Source: Spongospora subterranea
Lineage: Eukaryota; Endomyxa; Phytomyxea; Plasmodiophorida; Plasmodiophoridae
Length of the DNA stretch: 62,257 bases
Assembly: GCA_900404475.1 (NCBI GenBank)
Contig: OUQQ01000166.1
Span: forward strand, 1 to 62,257
Direction: 5' to 3'
How positions within the stretch are numbered: the stretch's first letter is position 1; each line of letters opens with the position of its first letter. Shown here in pieces: positions 46,403-59,411 of this stretch. The notes under the pieces are model-generated. The model saw only the letters and a list, made by a program, of their open reading frames with translations. It searched no databases and was not told where the DNA came from. The position numbers and the translations under genes were made by a program.

Positions 46403-46882
46403 TTAATATCCACTGCTCCTCTTCAAGGGTAGACGTCGACCCATTCGAGGAGGCAGGTCGTTTTTGAGGCACCAATTCAACATTTTCGCAGCTTCCCCGT
46501 TGGTCATCCATTCTGGGCGAGGCAAATGTTTTGGCCCATGGTACCCAAGGTCAGGGCCACTCTCGTCTGATATCTGTAATGCAGCTGGATCTCCTTTCAC
46601 AGTTTGCCCTGTTTTATCAAGAGTAATTTCAGCGGCAGGAGTCGCTGTAGGATCTCGAGGAAAATATTCGATTTTGTATTTGAGCGCCTCAGCAGATTTT
46701 GGAATTTTAGGAGGAGCGTATGAGCTGCGTTGAGAGTTAGTTTAGCCGATATTTTAGTACATAACCCATATTGATCACCTTGGAGCAGTCCTCATTTTGT
46801 CTGGAAGAAATGGCTTGCTTTGGGGGTTCACCGTCCATAGCCGCTTCAGTTTCGCAAGCCAGTTCGCCATATTAGAAGCCAT
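46403..46882 (-). CDS. NDUFA7/B14.5a-like complex I accessory subunit
   Basis: Two exons, 46882-46779 and 46724-46403, joined over a 54-bp intron, encode 141 residues. The N-terminus MASNMANWLAKLKRLWTVNP and the block RTAPSSYAPPKIPKSAEALK, with YFPRDPTATPAAEITL following, parallel human NDUFA7 (MASATRLIQRLRNW...; RTQPPPKLPVGPSHKLS; RDGRRESVPPSI). NDUFA7 is a supernumerary subunit of mitochondrial NADH:ubiquinone oxidoreductase. The C-terminal 40 residues (PEWMTNGEAAKMLNWCLKND) have no counterpart in the human 113-residue protein. The similarity is short, so the name is tentative. Confidence 0.5.
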
Positions 46883-48224
46883 GATTCTGGATTATGAGAG
46901 AGTGGCTGTAGTTAGTATGTACACAGCTAGGTAGAACTGATGACCGTCCAACCACCAACCACTGTACACCGGTCAAATTACATGTGTACAATACCAACTT
47001 CGTAGCAATTTCACACATCAAAGTGACCTGTGGATGGCGCAAACGTCATGGTGGTCTTCCGGAATCTAATGAATTCTTACTCTGAACAATTCTGTGGGTC
47101 GTGTTTTCTAAATTTGAGCGACAATGTCATCTTTGCTCCGTAGCAACGAGGGAAAATGATTCGAGAATTGAAATCTGAGCAACAAACTTAGCTGGTTCTG
47201 TCATTGATTCATGGTTCAGATTGAGTATTTTTTTCTGTCACTTTGGGGCAAGTTGTGAACGTTGTCGTTTGGATAACTGCGTCAATTATGGTACTGATCA
47301 ATAAACACTGGGGCAACCTCAGAGCTTTAACAACGTTCTCCAACCTCGAAAATGGCCAGAGTCATTATCATATCTATTCCGAATTTCTTGCAAGGTGTAT
47401 GCGATGTTGCCGTTCAAATGAGCGGGCCTAGTCAGCACTATTTGTAGGTGACTGATTATGGCCACAAGCACGGCGTCCCGAGAACCAAACGGTTTACTGT
47501 CGTCAAAAAGAGTTTTCGCTTTCATGGTTGAGCAGCGTTGTCAAAATGTGCTGTGATGATTTGTTACTTGTTTTGAGGCGACCAATTAAAAATAAAAATT
47601 CGCTCGATTAAGTTGAAAATTGACACTAGGTACATCGCATATTAGGTGGCACAAAACACGTTTCCAAGGCATTGAAAACCGGATGTTTTACTGTCATCTA
47701 GTGACGGGTCGGCCCTGTTCTCTCGTATTTGCCAGATTTGACGTTCAATATTTACAATATAAAAGTCAAGACAATAAACGTGCAAAAAACTCTGGAGCTC
47801 AGCTGGTGGAAGGCTCTCTCACTCCTAGGACACCTCGTGAACTGGATGGTGAACTGTCGCGTTCTGCCTACAAAGAAGAAGGGGTATTCATTAGCTGCTA
47901 TTGTTGGAATGGCTTCAACGTCCAGGAAAACAGAAACCGACTAGATCTCGGGATAGTACAGGCTTTTGCATGGAAAGTGCCCTGGGGACTCCAACGAATA
48001 ATTCCTTGATTTGTAAACAAAAAAACTTGCACAATCATCACTATACCCACATTGAAGGGATCCATTAGACTATTGAATTATGCTCGATATTAGCCTGCAA
48101 TCGAAGCCCGAAACGAAACCGGTTTGACAAACTATTGATCGTCTCACATTAACAAAGACAATCGAACTTTACCCCGATTGTTTGATGAACTTCCCGAATG
48201 TAAAACATTGAATAGCCAATTTAC
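46883..48224. other. 1.3-kb interval with weak coding signal only
   Basis: Downstream of cytochrome b5 reductase and upstream of the NDUFA7-like gene. A plus-strand frame at 47620-48009 (EGSLTPRTPRELDGELSRSA, CYCWNGFNVQENRNRLDLG) may be coding but overlaps another open plus frame, lacks a clear ATG exon structure and has no recognisable family. No repeats are seen. Confidence 0.4.
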
Positions 48225-49236
48225 TTAAAATTTGTAAATCATTCTATCAGTATAACCTAATGCAACGAGAAGCGTCACCATCGCATCGACAAATGGTTTA
48301 GGACCGCACAACAGGATTAACGTTGAATTACCAGGACCCGGTAAATACGTCTTAATCATATCGGAAGTAACAAACCCTTTACCTTGTTTCCAAGTTTCAG
48401 GAGCCTTGTTATAAAGATAATTAGCTCCCAACAAGCAACAATGCGAATGGCATTACATTATTAAGGGTATGGTACACCTGAAAGCGTGGGCATATCTCCT
48501 GGAGTTGTTTCAGGTCGTCCCCAAGCAAAATATCTTGTTCCTCAACATTGCCAAAGATCAGCGACATGTTGGTCATATCGTTGGGGTCACGAATGATGGC
48601 TCGAATAACCTGGAGCATTGGAGTTATGCCTGTACCACCCGCTAACATACCAATACTAGATGCGACAGAGCGTCCTCTAGCACCCTGATAATAATATTAA
48701 GAAATATATACTGCATATATATTTTAGCAGAAACCGACCATGTCATATTGACCAAGACCGTTATATGTAAATCTTCCTTGGGGGCCTTTGACCAGAATAC
48801 AGTCGCCAGGTACCAAACTATCGAGGTATTTGGACATCTTTCCTTGAGGATACACTTTCACAACAAGCTCAAAATAACCTGTTAGAGTATAAGTTTGAAG
48901 ATAAAGGTTCAACAATTCTGACACCTTACCAGTGTCGTCATTGGAAGAAGTAGGAGTATATGGGCGAGAAATAGTGGCGCCATCAATTTCAGCTTGGACA
49001 AATATATGCTTTCCGATAGGCAGCCCCAATACGGAATTTGGGGTTCTTAGGGCAAAGCGAAAGAGACGCGTGTTATGCGTCACGCTCCTCTTTTGAACCA
49101 AACGAAACCGCTTGAATTCAGTTGGGCTCAGCGAGCTTTTTTCCGATTGAACAGTTTTGCGCATATAAAAATACAGCAGCCCAATTACAGCGATGGCGCT
49201 GGCGATTCCAAACCCGACATCGCTACTCTGAAACAT
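48225..49236 (-). CDS. CBR1: NADH-cytochrome b5 reductase
   Basis: Four minus-strand exons; I chose the start MFQSSDVGFGIASAIAVIGL at 49236. It gives the family's short N-terminal membrane anchor followed by a basic stop (YFYMRK). An upstream in-frame ATG at 49317 is possible. Motifs: FAD-binding RPYTPTSSNDDTG, then GKMSKYLDSLVPGD and KGPQGRF; NADH-binding GMLAGGTGITPMLQVIRAI; and C-terminal LILLCGPKPFVDAM. It ends TDRMIYKF. The enzyme passes electrons from NADH to cytochrome b5 for sterol and fatty-acid desaturation at the ER or outer mitochondrial membrane. Introns are near 48.9, 48.7 and 48.43 kb. Confidence 0.93.
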
Positions 49237-50019
49237 GGATCGGTTATGGACAAGAAGCACGAGAACGATGATGGATTTGATTGCTGTGCATATAAATATA
49301 TGAAAACGTAGAGACATATCCGGACTACTGTACAGGTGTACATAGTAACATAGCTTATCACGGACTAGGGGATACTGTACACAGCCAAGTACAAAATTCA
49401 CGGGCCACGTTTTTGATTCTCTGGACGAGGGGAACGATGGTCGAGGACGTACTGGTATTAGTTTTCAGATGCGGGATGCGTTTAGGGAATAAAAAAACCA
49501 TGGAGAACGGATATGCTTATAACATAATCAAAATAAGTAAAGATACAACCGACTGAAGGGTTAGCTTCAAATACTGCAATACAATTCATTGATTTATTCA
49601 TTTATTTGGTTGTACCTGTCCATTTTCCTCTTCCTGTATCTCTCACCTTGCTACGGATTAGGATTTGCATCCTCGACTATGCTTGCCAATGTTCTGCTCC
49701 CAAATCCCACATTGCCTTGTCACGACGCAGTGCTTCTACCCAGCATACAGGAGAATATGTGCCTCTCACGGTGACTTACAATCACACCATGTCGATAGCC
49801 AGTACGGATTGCAGCCGTGTCAATAGATTAGAGCTGTTACACGTTGCGGTACCGATCTGTAAGACAGACAAATAACATAAATAGGTGTAGGAAGTCACTC
49901 CAGGAATCAACATCATCTGGTAACGGAGGTATGTTACACGACTGTACCCTGGTGGCCGCAGATCTGGACATCTGGTCACTGGTCCCTCACACCTACAGTA
50001 GATTATCAGCGGAAATTCC
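49237..50019. other. divergent intergenic region between CBR1 and DGAT1
   Basis: 783 bp separate the two start codons. Overlapping frames at 49.6-50.0 kb on both strands show no family signal. The region is expected to contain both promoters; no individual site is assigned. Confidence 0.45.
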
Positions 50020-52079
50020 ATGGGAGGACGTCATCGAACAGCATCATCCAGAAGGTCCTCATCGGTTCCAGCAGGAAAACGATTTCGCCTAGCGGAAGGA
50101 GATGCTAAATCAGTGATTGCCGACGATATTGTGTCGGGGGAGAAGAAGGGAGTCTCGTCCCGGATTGACCCTCGCGACCTAAGTGCCTGTGATTCCATCC
50201 ATACACAATTACGCCCATCCTTGCTGAGCATAGACGCTTCCGCTGGGCAACAGAATTTTAGAGGCTTCTACACCTTAGCTGGTCTCATACTTGTATTTTG
50301 ATACTTAATCTGAGCAGCTTAGACTACTGTTTAACGGTGATTGCTTCTAATTTAGTTTGTAATGAACGCGAGGCTTGTAGTGGAGAATATCCTGCAGGTT
50401 AGTTCATAGTGGTTAACATCGGTTTGCTCACCTTATTCACAGTATGGTAATTATCCTTCATTGTTGCGCTATTGGTGATAAGATCGGTTCAGGGATCTTG
50501 ATTTTTCCAAATCAGGACGTGCTACGGCGAGCGTGGAGTGACCGTTGGCCCTGTACTACCATGGCCGCATGTACTCGGTCTGCCTGGGTATCAGTTTTGA
50601 ATGTGTTTTCACGTCCGTTACAATTTAGTCTTTCCGTGCTTCGCCATCGCTGCTTATATCATTGAGCTCGCAAGCTACAATAACGTATTTGGGAAATATA
50701 CTGCAACATTGGCCAACGCTGTCGTTATATCAACTTCCGTCATGATCCCGGTGAATGTCGTTCATCGGTCTTTTGCCGATATTCGTAAGAGCGTTTAATT
50801 GTCGCCGCCCACTCTAACAGGGAGCAGTCCCTGGTATTGGTTTATTAGGCATAGCAGTTATTCTTGCGCTGAAATTATGTTCATATGCGCATGTCCGACT
50901 TGTTTACAAAATGTCGGATGATTCCCTTGAGGACGTCCACCAATTAACTCAAGCGAAGGCTCGAGTACTCGATCAACGCCAGGGCTCATCCTCTGGCAAA
51001 GCTAACAATACTCGTTATCATTCGCCTCCGCGATTTTTACACTTTTGTTATTTTATGGCAGCACCTACACTCTGTTACCAGGTTTGTAATCTGATTATAA
51101 CGTCTTTTGTGAAAAATGATCCAACTTATAGGAGGTTTATCCACGATCAAATAAGATCAGGTGTGTGCTGTGTGATGGCGTGATTATATGTTCTCCCTAA
51201 TGACAAGTATTGCTTTATCATGTTATAGGGCTGGGTTCATTGCCCGACGCTTATGCGAAATTGTATTTATCCTCACGCTCATATTTGTCCTCGTGCATCA
51301 GTACATAATGCCCATTCTTGAGCATACGTTCGTGCACATTGACAATCGTGATTTACCTCGGATCGTTGAGCGCGTTTTGAAGCTGGCCATTCCGAATACG
51401 CTCGTGTGGATCCTAGGTTTTTACTTACTATTCCATTCCATGCTGAATTTAACAGCCGAAATCCTGCGTTTTGGAGACCGTTTGTTTTACATGTCAGCTC
51501 CATTCTTTACGCGTTTTCGGACGGTCTTTTCACACAGGTTTTTGTTAGGGATTGGTGGAATGCACCAAGTTTGGGAATTTATTGGTAAGTTAAATCTACT
51601 CTCCTACCTTGATTGTATGGTTCTGATAAACATATTAGGAGAACGTGGAATCTACCTGTGTTAGTGCTTCGTTTGATGCTCTGACGTGGTTCATGATTTG
51701 CATGTAGGCGCCATTTTATGTTGCGTCACGTTTATGCTCCAGCACTACGTATCGGTGCGCCTCCAGTGCTTGGCCAACTGTTTGCATTTTTATTATCAGC
51801 AATTGTCCATGAGCTTTTTTTTTCCGTTCCATGTCATATGATCCAGCCATGGACGTTCCTAGCTATGCTGTTCCAAGTACCACTAATATACGTAACTGGC
51901 AAGATTTATAAGCGATTCAAGCAACCAATTTGGGGCAACGTAGGTTTCCCAAGCTGTACTAGAGACATGAGATAATTTTTCCTGTACAGGTTGTTTTCTG
52001 GGTCGTCTTTTGCATACTTGGCCAACCATTGCTCATGATAACTTATGGTTATGCTTACGTTCGAAAATACAAACCCTAA
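50020..52079 (+). CDS. DGAT1: diacylglycerol O-acyltransferase 1 (MBOAT family)
   Basis: This multi-exon plus-strand gene starts MGGRHRTASSRRSSSVPAGK at 50020 and ends GYAYVRKYKP at 52079. A disordered basic N-terminus leads to NFRGFYTLAGLIL and FVMNARLVVENILQYGN, matching DGAT1's first membrane helix. Later blocks are FCYFMAAPTLCYQ, HIDNRDLPRIVERVLKLAIP, FHSMLNLTAEILRFGDRLF, the acyl-CoA motif FYMDWWNAP (restored by splicing near 51.47-51.56 kb), and RTWNLPVRHF. The catalytic histidine lies in LSAIVHELFFSVPCHM. DGAT1 makes triacylglycerol at the ER. The region 50.45-50.8 kb (CFAIAAYIIELASYNNVFGK) has exon borders I could not fix. Confidence 0.88.
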
Positions 52080-52271
52080 AACGATAAGAGGCATTAGAAA
52101 ACAACAAGTTTTACATAGGACTTGTTTATGGAATAGATTGATGTCGGAATAATATCCAATAAAAAAACAGGCGTTTGATTGTATCTGCAATAGCTGAGAT
52201 CAGTGGGCATGGTTTTTTTCCCAATATGACAGATCACCAGGCTTCCTGTTTAGAAGTCGGTTAACCACTAT

Positions 52272-53410
52272 CTAAGAATTTAGTGGGACGATTATGGACC
52301 TAGGCGATAAAAATAGCTTCGCTGAAAGGATTGCTGTAAATAACAAGCATAAAACCGCAACCGCAATGTACGACCATCCGAGGAACGGATTTTTGCCACC
52401 CATGAATGATGTCGTTGATACAACGAGAGATTTGACTCCTTCGAATTTTGATACATCATAATTATTTTCGATGGTGAACTTCAGCTTTGAACCTTTTTTG
52501 ATACTGGCTTTGTCCTGTTTGATCCTATATCTGTTGTGATGCCCTATGATCAGTGACTGAAAAAAAATATATATATAGACTTACAGTTTCTTGAAAGTTG
52601 GCAAGCCTGCTGTTCGCATCCAAACAATTAAATCCTCATCTTCAACCGAAGGCAGTTTTACTTGTCTTCCGTCCAAAATGGACATATCGGTGAATCCGGA
52701 TCCTTTATAATAACTATTGGTTCGAAATTTATCGCGATCGCTGGGCCAAATGATATTTGATTTGTTCCATGCATCTCCTGGTTGGTAGTAATAAGTATGG
52801 GATGCAATTTGAACTCAATAGATATCGAATAACCTTCTAGAGTGACTCCGTCAACTGAAGCTGTAATCTTATCGTTAAAAACTGATGCAGCAATTAATCC
52901 ACATGGATATATAATTTGATCCTTATTTTTCTCCAGAGGATCGCATGACTTGAAGCTTGTTGTAAGCTTGCCACGAAGTTGGTCGTCATTGCGAGATTTT
53001 ACATACCGCCGATGATTCTGAATAACGTTTTTCAAAAAATAAAGAAATGGAGTCGAGGTCGAATACTGACTTGATACATGCCAGAAATCTTATAATAAAA
53101 ATATATTGGTGGAACCATGTCGTCTTCCGTCGTATACTCTACATTACAGATATCGCCAATTTTACAGTCGGGATAGCTGACTTCGAATTCTACGATAGAT
53201 TTGTCTACAGATATGATAACTATCCCAATAATCACAAATACAACGCCGGTCGTCAAAAATGTCAAAATGATTGTTTTCGGAGTCATTAACGGCTGCCACG
53301 CCTTTAAGCGTTGCTGCTTAAAAGCGGTATCTGAACAGAGAAAATTAGACAATAATATATATATTTCAGATAAACTGCCAACCGAAGGGCCTCTTGATAG
53401 CAGACGCCAT
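52272..53410 (-). CDS. CDC50: CDC50/LEM3-family P4-ATPase flippase subunit
   Basis: A minus-strand gene of about six exons. The start MASAIKRPF (53410) is spliced over a roughly 50-bp intron to DTAFKQQRLKAWQPLMTPKT, the invariant TAFKQQRL.AWQP motif. The first membrane span is IILTFLTTGVVFVIIGIVII. The lumenal domain has YFYYKISGMYQNHRRYVKSR, NDDQLRGK, CDP, IIYPCGLIAASVFND, and VKLPSVEDEDLIVWMRTAGL near the end. GGKNPFLGWSYIAVAVLCLL starts the second span, and the protein ends SIIVPLNS at 52272. CDC50 proteins escort P4-ATPases out of the ER and are needed for lipid flipping. Confidence 0.93.
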
Positions 53411-54858
53411 AGTACAGATGATACTACAGAGGTTTGGCAAAGCAATTAGCCGACGTAGGGCAGGCACGTGCCCCGAAATGGTTAAGAAGTAGTAAAATCA
53501 CGGGAGTTGTGGACCCCAAAAGAGGAACAAATGAGCGATAAATATAGAATGCTGACAGAAGATGCCAACGTGAAGTGCTAAGATAGGGAAAGCTGTGATG
53601 AGAGGGCGACAGTACACTGTATCTTGTTCTGCGATTAGACGACCCTGTAACAAGTAGATACAGGTTGGGCCGTTCTGTGCTCACGTCCAGAGTCGTGATA
53701 GCATCGTGGCGATTATGTGTATCGTGAGGCGGTACAGGAGTCTATGACCGCTCTTATGTACAGACGGTCGGTAGATATTCCGTCTCCATATTTCTACCAC
53801 GGCCGGGATTTGTGTCCCTACTTCCCTATCGGTGTTTTTGAACAAAACACCCCGTGGCGGTGGCCGTAACGGCGAGTGCTCCGAGTCACGCCGACACCAC
53901 CGAACCACCAAGACGCTCCTCTGCGACAGCGATCTCGCGCTCCAGCTATATTCATTTCTTGATCACCCCCATAATCAGTCGATTGTCTGAGGAACAGCGC
54001 ATGCAACAACCCAACTTACGATTGGAATAATTGCATGCGGCACATCGTTTGCAACTTCAGGTCGGCGAGCATTGTGCTCAGTCTACCAACAAAACTTGGG
54101 CGGGCAAATAAAAAGGAATTTCTCGATTGGAACCATAGCAATGACTATCAAAACGATTTGATCAATGAGGGCAAGTTTCTATTGTTGTTCATGAAGTTAA
54201 AGATTGTTCCCCGTATAAGCGTCGCCAGAAAACATTCGTTCATTGCGCTCAAAACAGCACCCCCGAACTGAAGAACTGCCGGCCTGATCATTTGAGCCAT
54301 ACTGGCGCCGAAATTTCACCTCTTGCAAAACAGCAGAAATCTGCTCATATGGATCGTAATCTGAGCCCGTTAAGCGTGGCCAGAAACATTTGCCCACCAA
54401 TGCCCCGGTCCGGTCATTTGAGCTGGCATAAATAAATGGGGAGCGCACACTGATATTTTTGGAAGGCTGACGACGGTCGAGCGGTGTTGGGGCACTCAAG
54501 CACGCGTCAGGTTGTTTTAGGATCCATAATTCAGCATGATGAATAGACGACACTCTGCTATTTAATATCAACTTCGTACTCCTAAGTTAGACGACTCGAC
54601 ACACCCCCTTGTCAAGAGTGCAGTCGGGAATTCCGGTTACGATTTCCAAATAAAAGCAAGGATTCTAAAAACGTGAATCACTGCAATACAATCAATGATG
54701 TCCTGCAAAATATACTAGGAAAGTTGATTCATAGGATGCATCTTAGATATTTTGCTTGTTTCAATCATAAAATGTCACAGAGAATGGATTATCAAACACA
54801 TACCTGCCGAGGCCCACGGCGCCCCAGATTTTGTAACGGACAATGTGTGTTTTATTTT
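53411..54858. other. 1.4-kb intergenic interval with a diverged direct repeat
   Basis: This lies upstream of CDC50 and downstream of the ABCA gene. Two related segments near 54.21-54.30 kb and 54.36-54.44 kb share TAAGCGT.GCCAGAAA and TCATTTGAGC, suggesting a decayed tandem duplication or mobile-element remnant. Frames on both strands are short and unrecognised. Confidence 0.5.
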
Positions 54859-57800
54859 CTAATCATTTAACCCGGTGGCGATACGAACAAATACCTCTTC
54901 CAGTGCTGTGGGAACAACGAACATTCAGTTATTAGTACAGGACAACTTCCAAAATTCTTAATTACTCGTATTGCATATTCCCCAATCGATGATACCCAAC
55001 TGTTCAGATGCACCGTCGATCTCGCGAAACACAGTTGACAATTTAGTCTCTGAAATCGGCACTTCGAAGTTCAACGTTCCCGCCAAACTAAAACACGGTA
55101 AGAAGTGATTTCCAATTCAATACGATTATAACCTATTAAGAACAACAGCCTTGTCAGAAAGTTTCTTCACCAGCTGAACAATCGCTTCATCGTGCTTCGA
55201 ATTAAGACACGCAATCGTAATCTTATAACCGCTTTCGAATCGATTCTTCAAAGCAGAACTCGATCCGATACATTGTAGTTTTCCTGCTTCAAAAATTGCA
55301 ATACTATCGCAAAGATTCTCTGCTTCTTCCATGCTATGTGTTGTCATCAACATCGCACACTTTTTTTTGGCTTTGTTAATCACGTCCCATAGGTTTCGTC
55401 TTGCTGCCGGATCAAGTCCAGTTGTTGGCTCATCTATTCAGGCGCGGTCAGTACAAGTCAACGCCGCCAAACCTTGAACAACCAGACCTAATAGAACGAC
55501 TTTGGGTGACCCAATCAAAGAGACTGCCACGCAAAGGCGACGCTTCATTCCTGAACCATTGTCAGTATTTGGGGAAACTATATATACGACGAAACCCACC
55601 CCCACTATATTCTGCAGATCTCTTATTGCGAACGTTTAACAGTTCTACATTGTGTAGACCTGAGACAACCGCTAATCCCAATTTCACTGGTTTAGCTACT
55701 AGAAATTCGCTAAAACCCGGCGATCAAACCTGATTCAAGTTCCGCTCCGGAAAGGCCTTTCAACATTCCGTAAAACACTGAATACATTTCAACAAATGTA
55801 GATAAAACAGCAACGACTCGTTTCTGTACCTAAATGTTCCCCTCCTGTCATATCTCCCCAAAGCACGTTTTCCTATGGAGATTGGGGTCAACCGCAGCTT
55901 CCAAACCAGAATGTATTTGGCATAAAAGACCTGGGGACACACTCCCAATATCGAATGAATTTGATGGACATCGTCAACAATATCTTTCCCGAATATGGAT
56001 GCTGTTCCTGAAGTTGGCTTAACGTGTCCACAGAGCATCGATAGCGTGGTCGATTTGCCTGTACAAGAAGACGTTACTACAGGTATTGAGGGACATCAGT
56101 TGGTTCGAAATTGCCTGCGCCATTTGACCCTATAAAACCACGACACTCTCCGAACTCGACAACCATAGAAAGGCCATGAACAGCCACTCGATCATCTGAT
56201 TGATTCCCCATTGCGTACACCTTTCGCATGTTCTTCACTCGAACAGCGCTCTTCGACTTTTCATCATGAGCTAGGGACCTCTGCAGCTTGATATCTTCGC
56301 CTAAATAAAACCAAAGATTGGAGTCTGATTTAGTGTAGTCATGGTGCAGCTAACCTTCATCTAAGTCTGGAACGGGCGGTGGTTGTTGAAGATGGGTGGT
56401 ACGACTTCTTGGATTGAAACATGCTAAGAGCCCGTGTTCACGACACTAATAGGCGCGGGGTTAGTTTAGAATAGAAGGAGGAAATTGTGAACAAATCGTC
56501 ACCTCAGTGACATAGAAGTACATGATCAAGAAGAATATCCATTCAAATAGAAGATATAGGTAGGCAGATTGCATTCCAACATCATCATCAGATAGATCTG
56601 AGAATGACAGGCCCGCACTGCCACCCGCGACACCTTTACTTAACTCCATAAGGCCATGATATAAGGCGAATCTGAATTGTCAGAGAATGAGCTTACAAAC
56701 CCTGACCAATTTGACCGGCTCTCACGATGGAAATAGCTGAAAAATATTGGCAAGAGCGCCATGGTTATCCCCTTCAATAAAATTGTTCACCGCCGCTGCA
56801 AACTAGAAACATCTACATTCATTGCTTGGACTGTGGCGAATGCTTCTTATCGCTTACCAAACCTCCTCCAAACACTAAAAGGTACCCTACAACAGTTGCC
56901 TGACAAAACAATCATTCAATCCATCGGCTATCAACTATGGCGATAGCTTCACAGTTCGTGATTTGGTGAAAAATTGAGCACACAAAGCCGCTGCGCTGCA
57001 AATCACATTCCCCCTAAAATCGGGTCAGTTATCATGATTTTGACGGGTTAGTTAAAACATTCTACCATAGGAAAAGCAAAATGAAATAAATGCCAAAGGC
57101 GTTCGCAGTGAAGAAGCGAAAATTGAGGATTATTGCGACAATGACCAAACAGGTCATTGCGATGAAATACAAAGTGAAGTTAAACGCGTACGTGACCAAG
57201 AAATAGACATTGCGTCGTAAACCCTGATAACAATAATACTAAGCTAGATGATGACTACAGTGAATAGGGATGGATATTGCCTACCATCATACTCATTATT
57301 TCCAGTAGTTTTGACTCTTTCTCCCTACGAGATCGTTTGTTAGATGGCGAAACGAGGGTGTTGAAGCACTCCCTTACTGAACCATATTCCCCAAAAATAC
57401 TGGGAACAGGAGGGCTATCACGTAAATATACAGCTGGATTAGGATTTAGCAATACGATTGCAGAGGTGATCCATATAAAAACCTGCGGTCCAACGAGACT
57501 AATTAAATCGAATGAAATGGCGGTTTTTGGCTGCGGAAAGTTCTTGGTTCCGGTCATTGAAATCTGATATTGAGCTTTTGCAGCGCTGGCAGGTTGAACC
57601 AAATGTCGATATACAGTACTTGACATTAGTGTCAACAAGGCGGGAAGGTCTGACGAAACAATCAGGTTTGATATAATCTCGACCGGGTCACCAAACCAAA
57701 GCTGCTGAAAGAGTACCTTGGTGTTGAGTGAAGGTGGCGTTATCATAAACATTATACTTGGCAATCCCTTGAGCGGAATTCAAGGCAGTGAACGATGCAC

Positions 57801-58734
57801 CGCCTGTGAATTGATCAGCAGGATTGCCCCAACCCTAGACCCAATGATGTGGACATGTCGAAAGTCGTTTTCCAACAAGAAAGCCATCCTACATGAAATA
57901 GACGATCATCTGCAGATATGTCATTATCCATAAAGACTGGAGTTAATTGAGTGAAAATTCTTGGCTTTTTCGCACAAATATCATCGGGAGATCCTTGTCT
58001 ATCAAAATGTCTGTCTTTGGTCAAAGAGGGTCAGATAAAGAATGAGCAGATAGAGATTTGAATGGCCTACACAGTCCCAAGGCGTATATTCCATTTACCC
58101 CATTGCTAAGAGGAGGAAGCAGCAGTTTTGATAGTACCTGCCCGGTGCCGTTTCCCACTTCGGCGAGACCATTCGAGGTGATCAATAACCTTCCCGATGA
58201 AGCGTCTACAACTGGTCGAGCGGCAGGTTGGCTTGCACATTCGCTGGCCTTTTTATCGTAGAATCTGGTTCACCTCTCAATACTTCTATATATATTTCAT
58301 TGTGGTTCAGATATACGCTAGGTTTAGGGGTGTGGCAGAAGGGTGGAAATTTTCCGGGCTGAACTCTCCATACTGATCTTTGATCACACTGTTCACGAAT
58401 TGTTGTAAACCAAACAACATAAACCTAAAAGAACGAAAGAGTAAATCGCTCGACGACGAACAAGTGACTAAACACAAAATATTCTACAGGACTAATAACG
58501 GGAAGATGATTTGGCAGACCTGAGCAACAGCCACGGGTTTAGTACTGCATCATCTATTCATAGTTTTCGTTTGGAACTAACATTTGTACGATACTGTCGA
58601 CGTTGAATGATCAACGATTTTTTTGTCAACGCTTTGACCTGTGTGAGGAAGTTCTGGCCACGAGCATTGGAAAAGGGATCATCGGGCTGACGCAAATCGC
58701 TCTCGATGGGGACTTGGACATGTGGGGAAATCAT
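54859..58734 (-). CDS. ABCA-family half-size ABC transporter
   Basis: This long minus-strand gene of many exons starts [20 protein letters not shown] at 58734. [20 protein letters not shown] is the first ABCA helix. A large lumenal region follows (about 58.3-57.5 kb). The membrane domain includes [20 protein letters not shown] and hydrophobic exons to 56.5 kb. The single nucleotide-binding domain has Walker [15 protein letters not shown] (split by an intron), [19 protein letters not shown], signature [13 protein letters not shown], Walker [19 protein letters not shown], and H-loop [18 protein letters not shown]. It ends [24 protein letters not shown] proteins move lipids. Walker A is split by an apparent GC-AG intron. 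The A-loop exon reads [15 protein letters not shown]. Only one NBD is present. Confidence 0.85.
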
Positions 58735-59411
58735 TGTAAACCGCCTCAATTATGAGGGCTGTTCAAGGAAAGGGGTCAACGAGTGTGGTGTGGTTGGGTG
58801 TCTCCAGAACCTGTCTGGGAACGACCAGTGTGATACCGGGTGAGTGACTGGAACGACTGCTGTGGTATATTGCAGTATATTGCAGAATCGGATCGGATCG
58901 ACACACGATCCAGAGTCAGGACGATGACTGCAGTTCGGGTACAAACGGTGGGGGGCTGCATCAATGTAGCGTGTCTGCTGAACTATCACTATGGACCTCG
59001 AAGCAGTTGCTCTAACGTAAAGAATGTATGACCAGGTCGGCATCCCGATAGGCAGAATGACAACCCCAATTGGTCAATAAACGGGGCCCCCGTCAAACTC
59101 TGAATAGGCCACTATTTCCCACACTGCCATATAACAAGCTGCTGATGCAGGCATCATTGGATGAGGTTTGAGGATTGCAAGTTGAGCCCTGATTGAGCGA
59201 CAAAAAGGGGGTTTGGACGCGACGATCAGAATAACTACGCGTTCGGTAGACCAATATCATCAGGCTACGGTTCATTTTCAATCGGTCGCGTTTATTCCTG
59301 GTTTGATGGTGCCATGTTTCACTGTTGGAGGAGTTGGAGCTGAATTTCCTTTTGATTTCACCATTATGCAAAATATCAAAAGTATTGCTGTGCTGATGAG
59401 CATTTGGGCAA
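58735..59411. other. intergenic region upstream of the ABCA gene
   Basis: No supported gene. Overlapping frames at 58.75-59.05 kb on both strands have skewed composition. A tandem TATTGCAGTATATTGCAG motif occurs at about 58868. The ABCA promoter is expected here. Confidence 0.4.

Noticed and set aside
50020..50810. Amino-acid or other transporter suggested by hydrophobic segments
   Set aside because: The downstream FYMDWWN motif, catalytic histidine block and NARLVVENILQYGN show these are DGAT1 exons.
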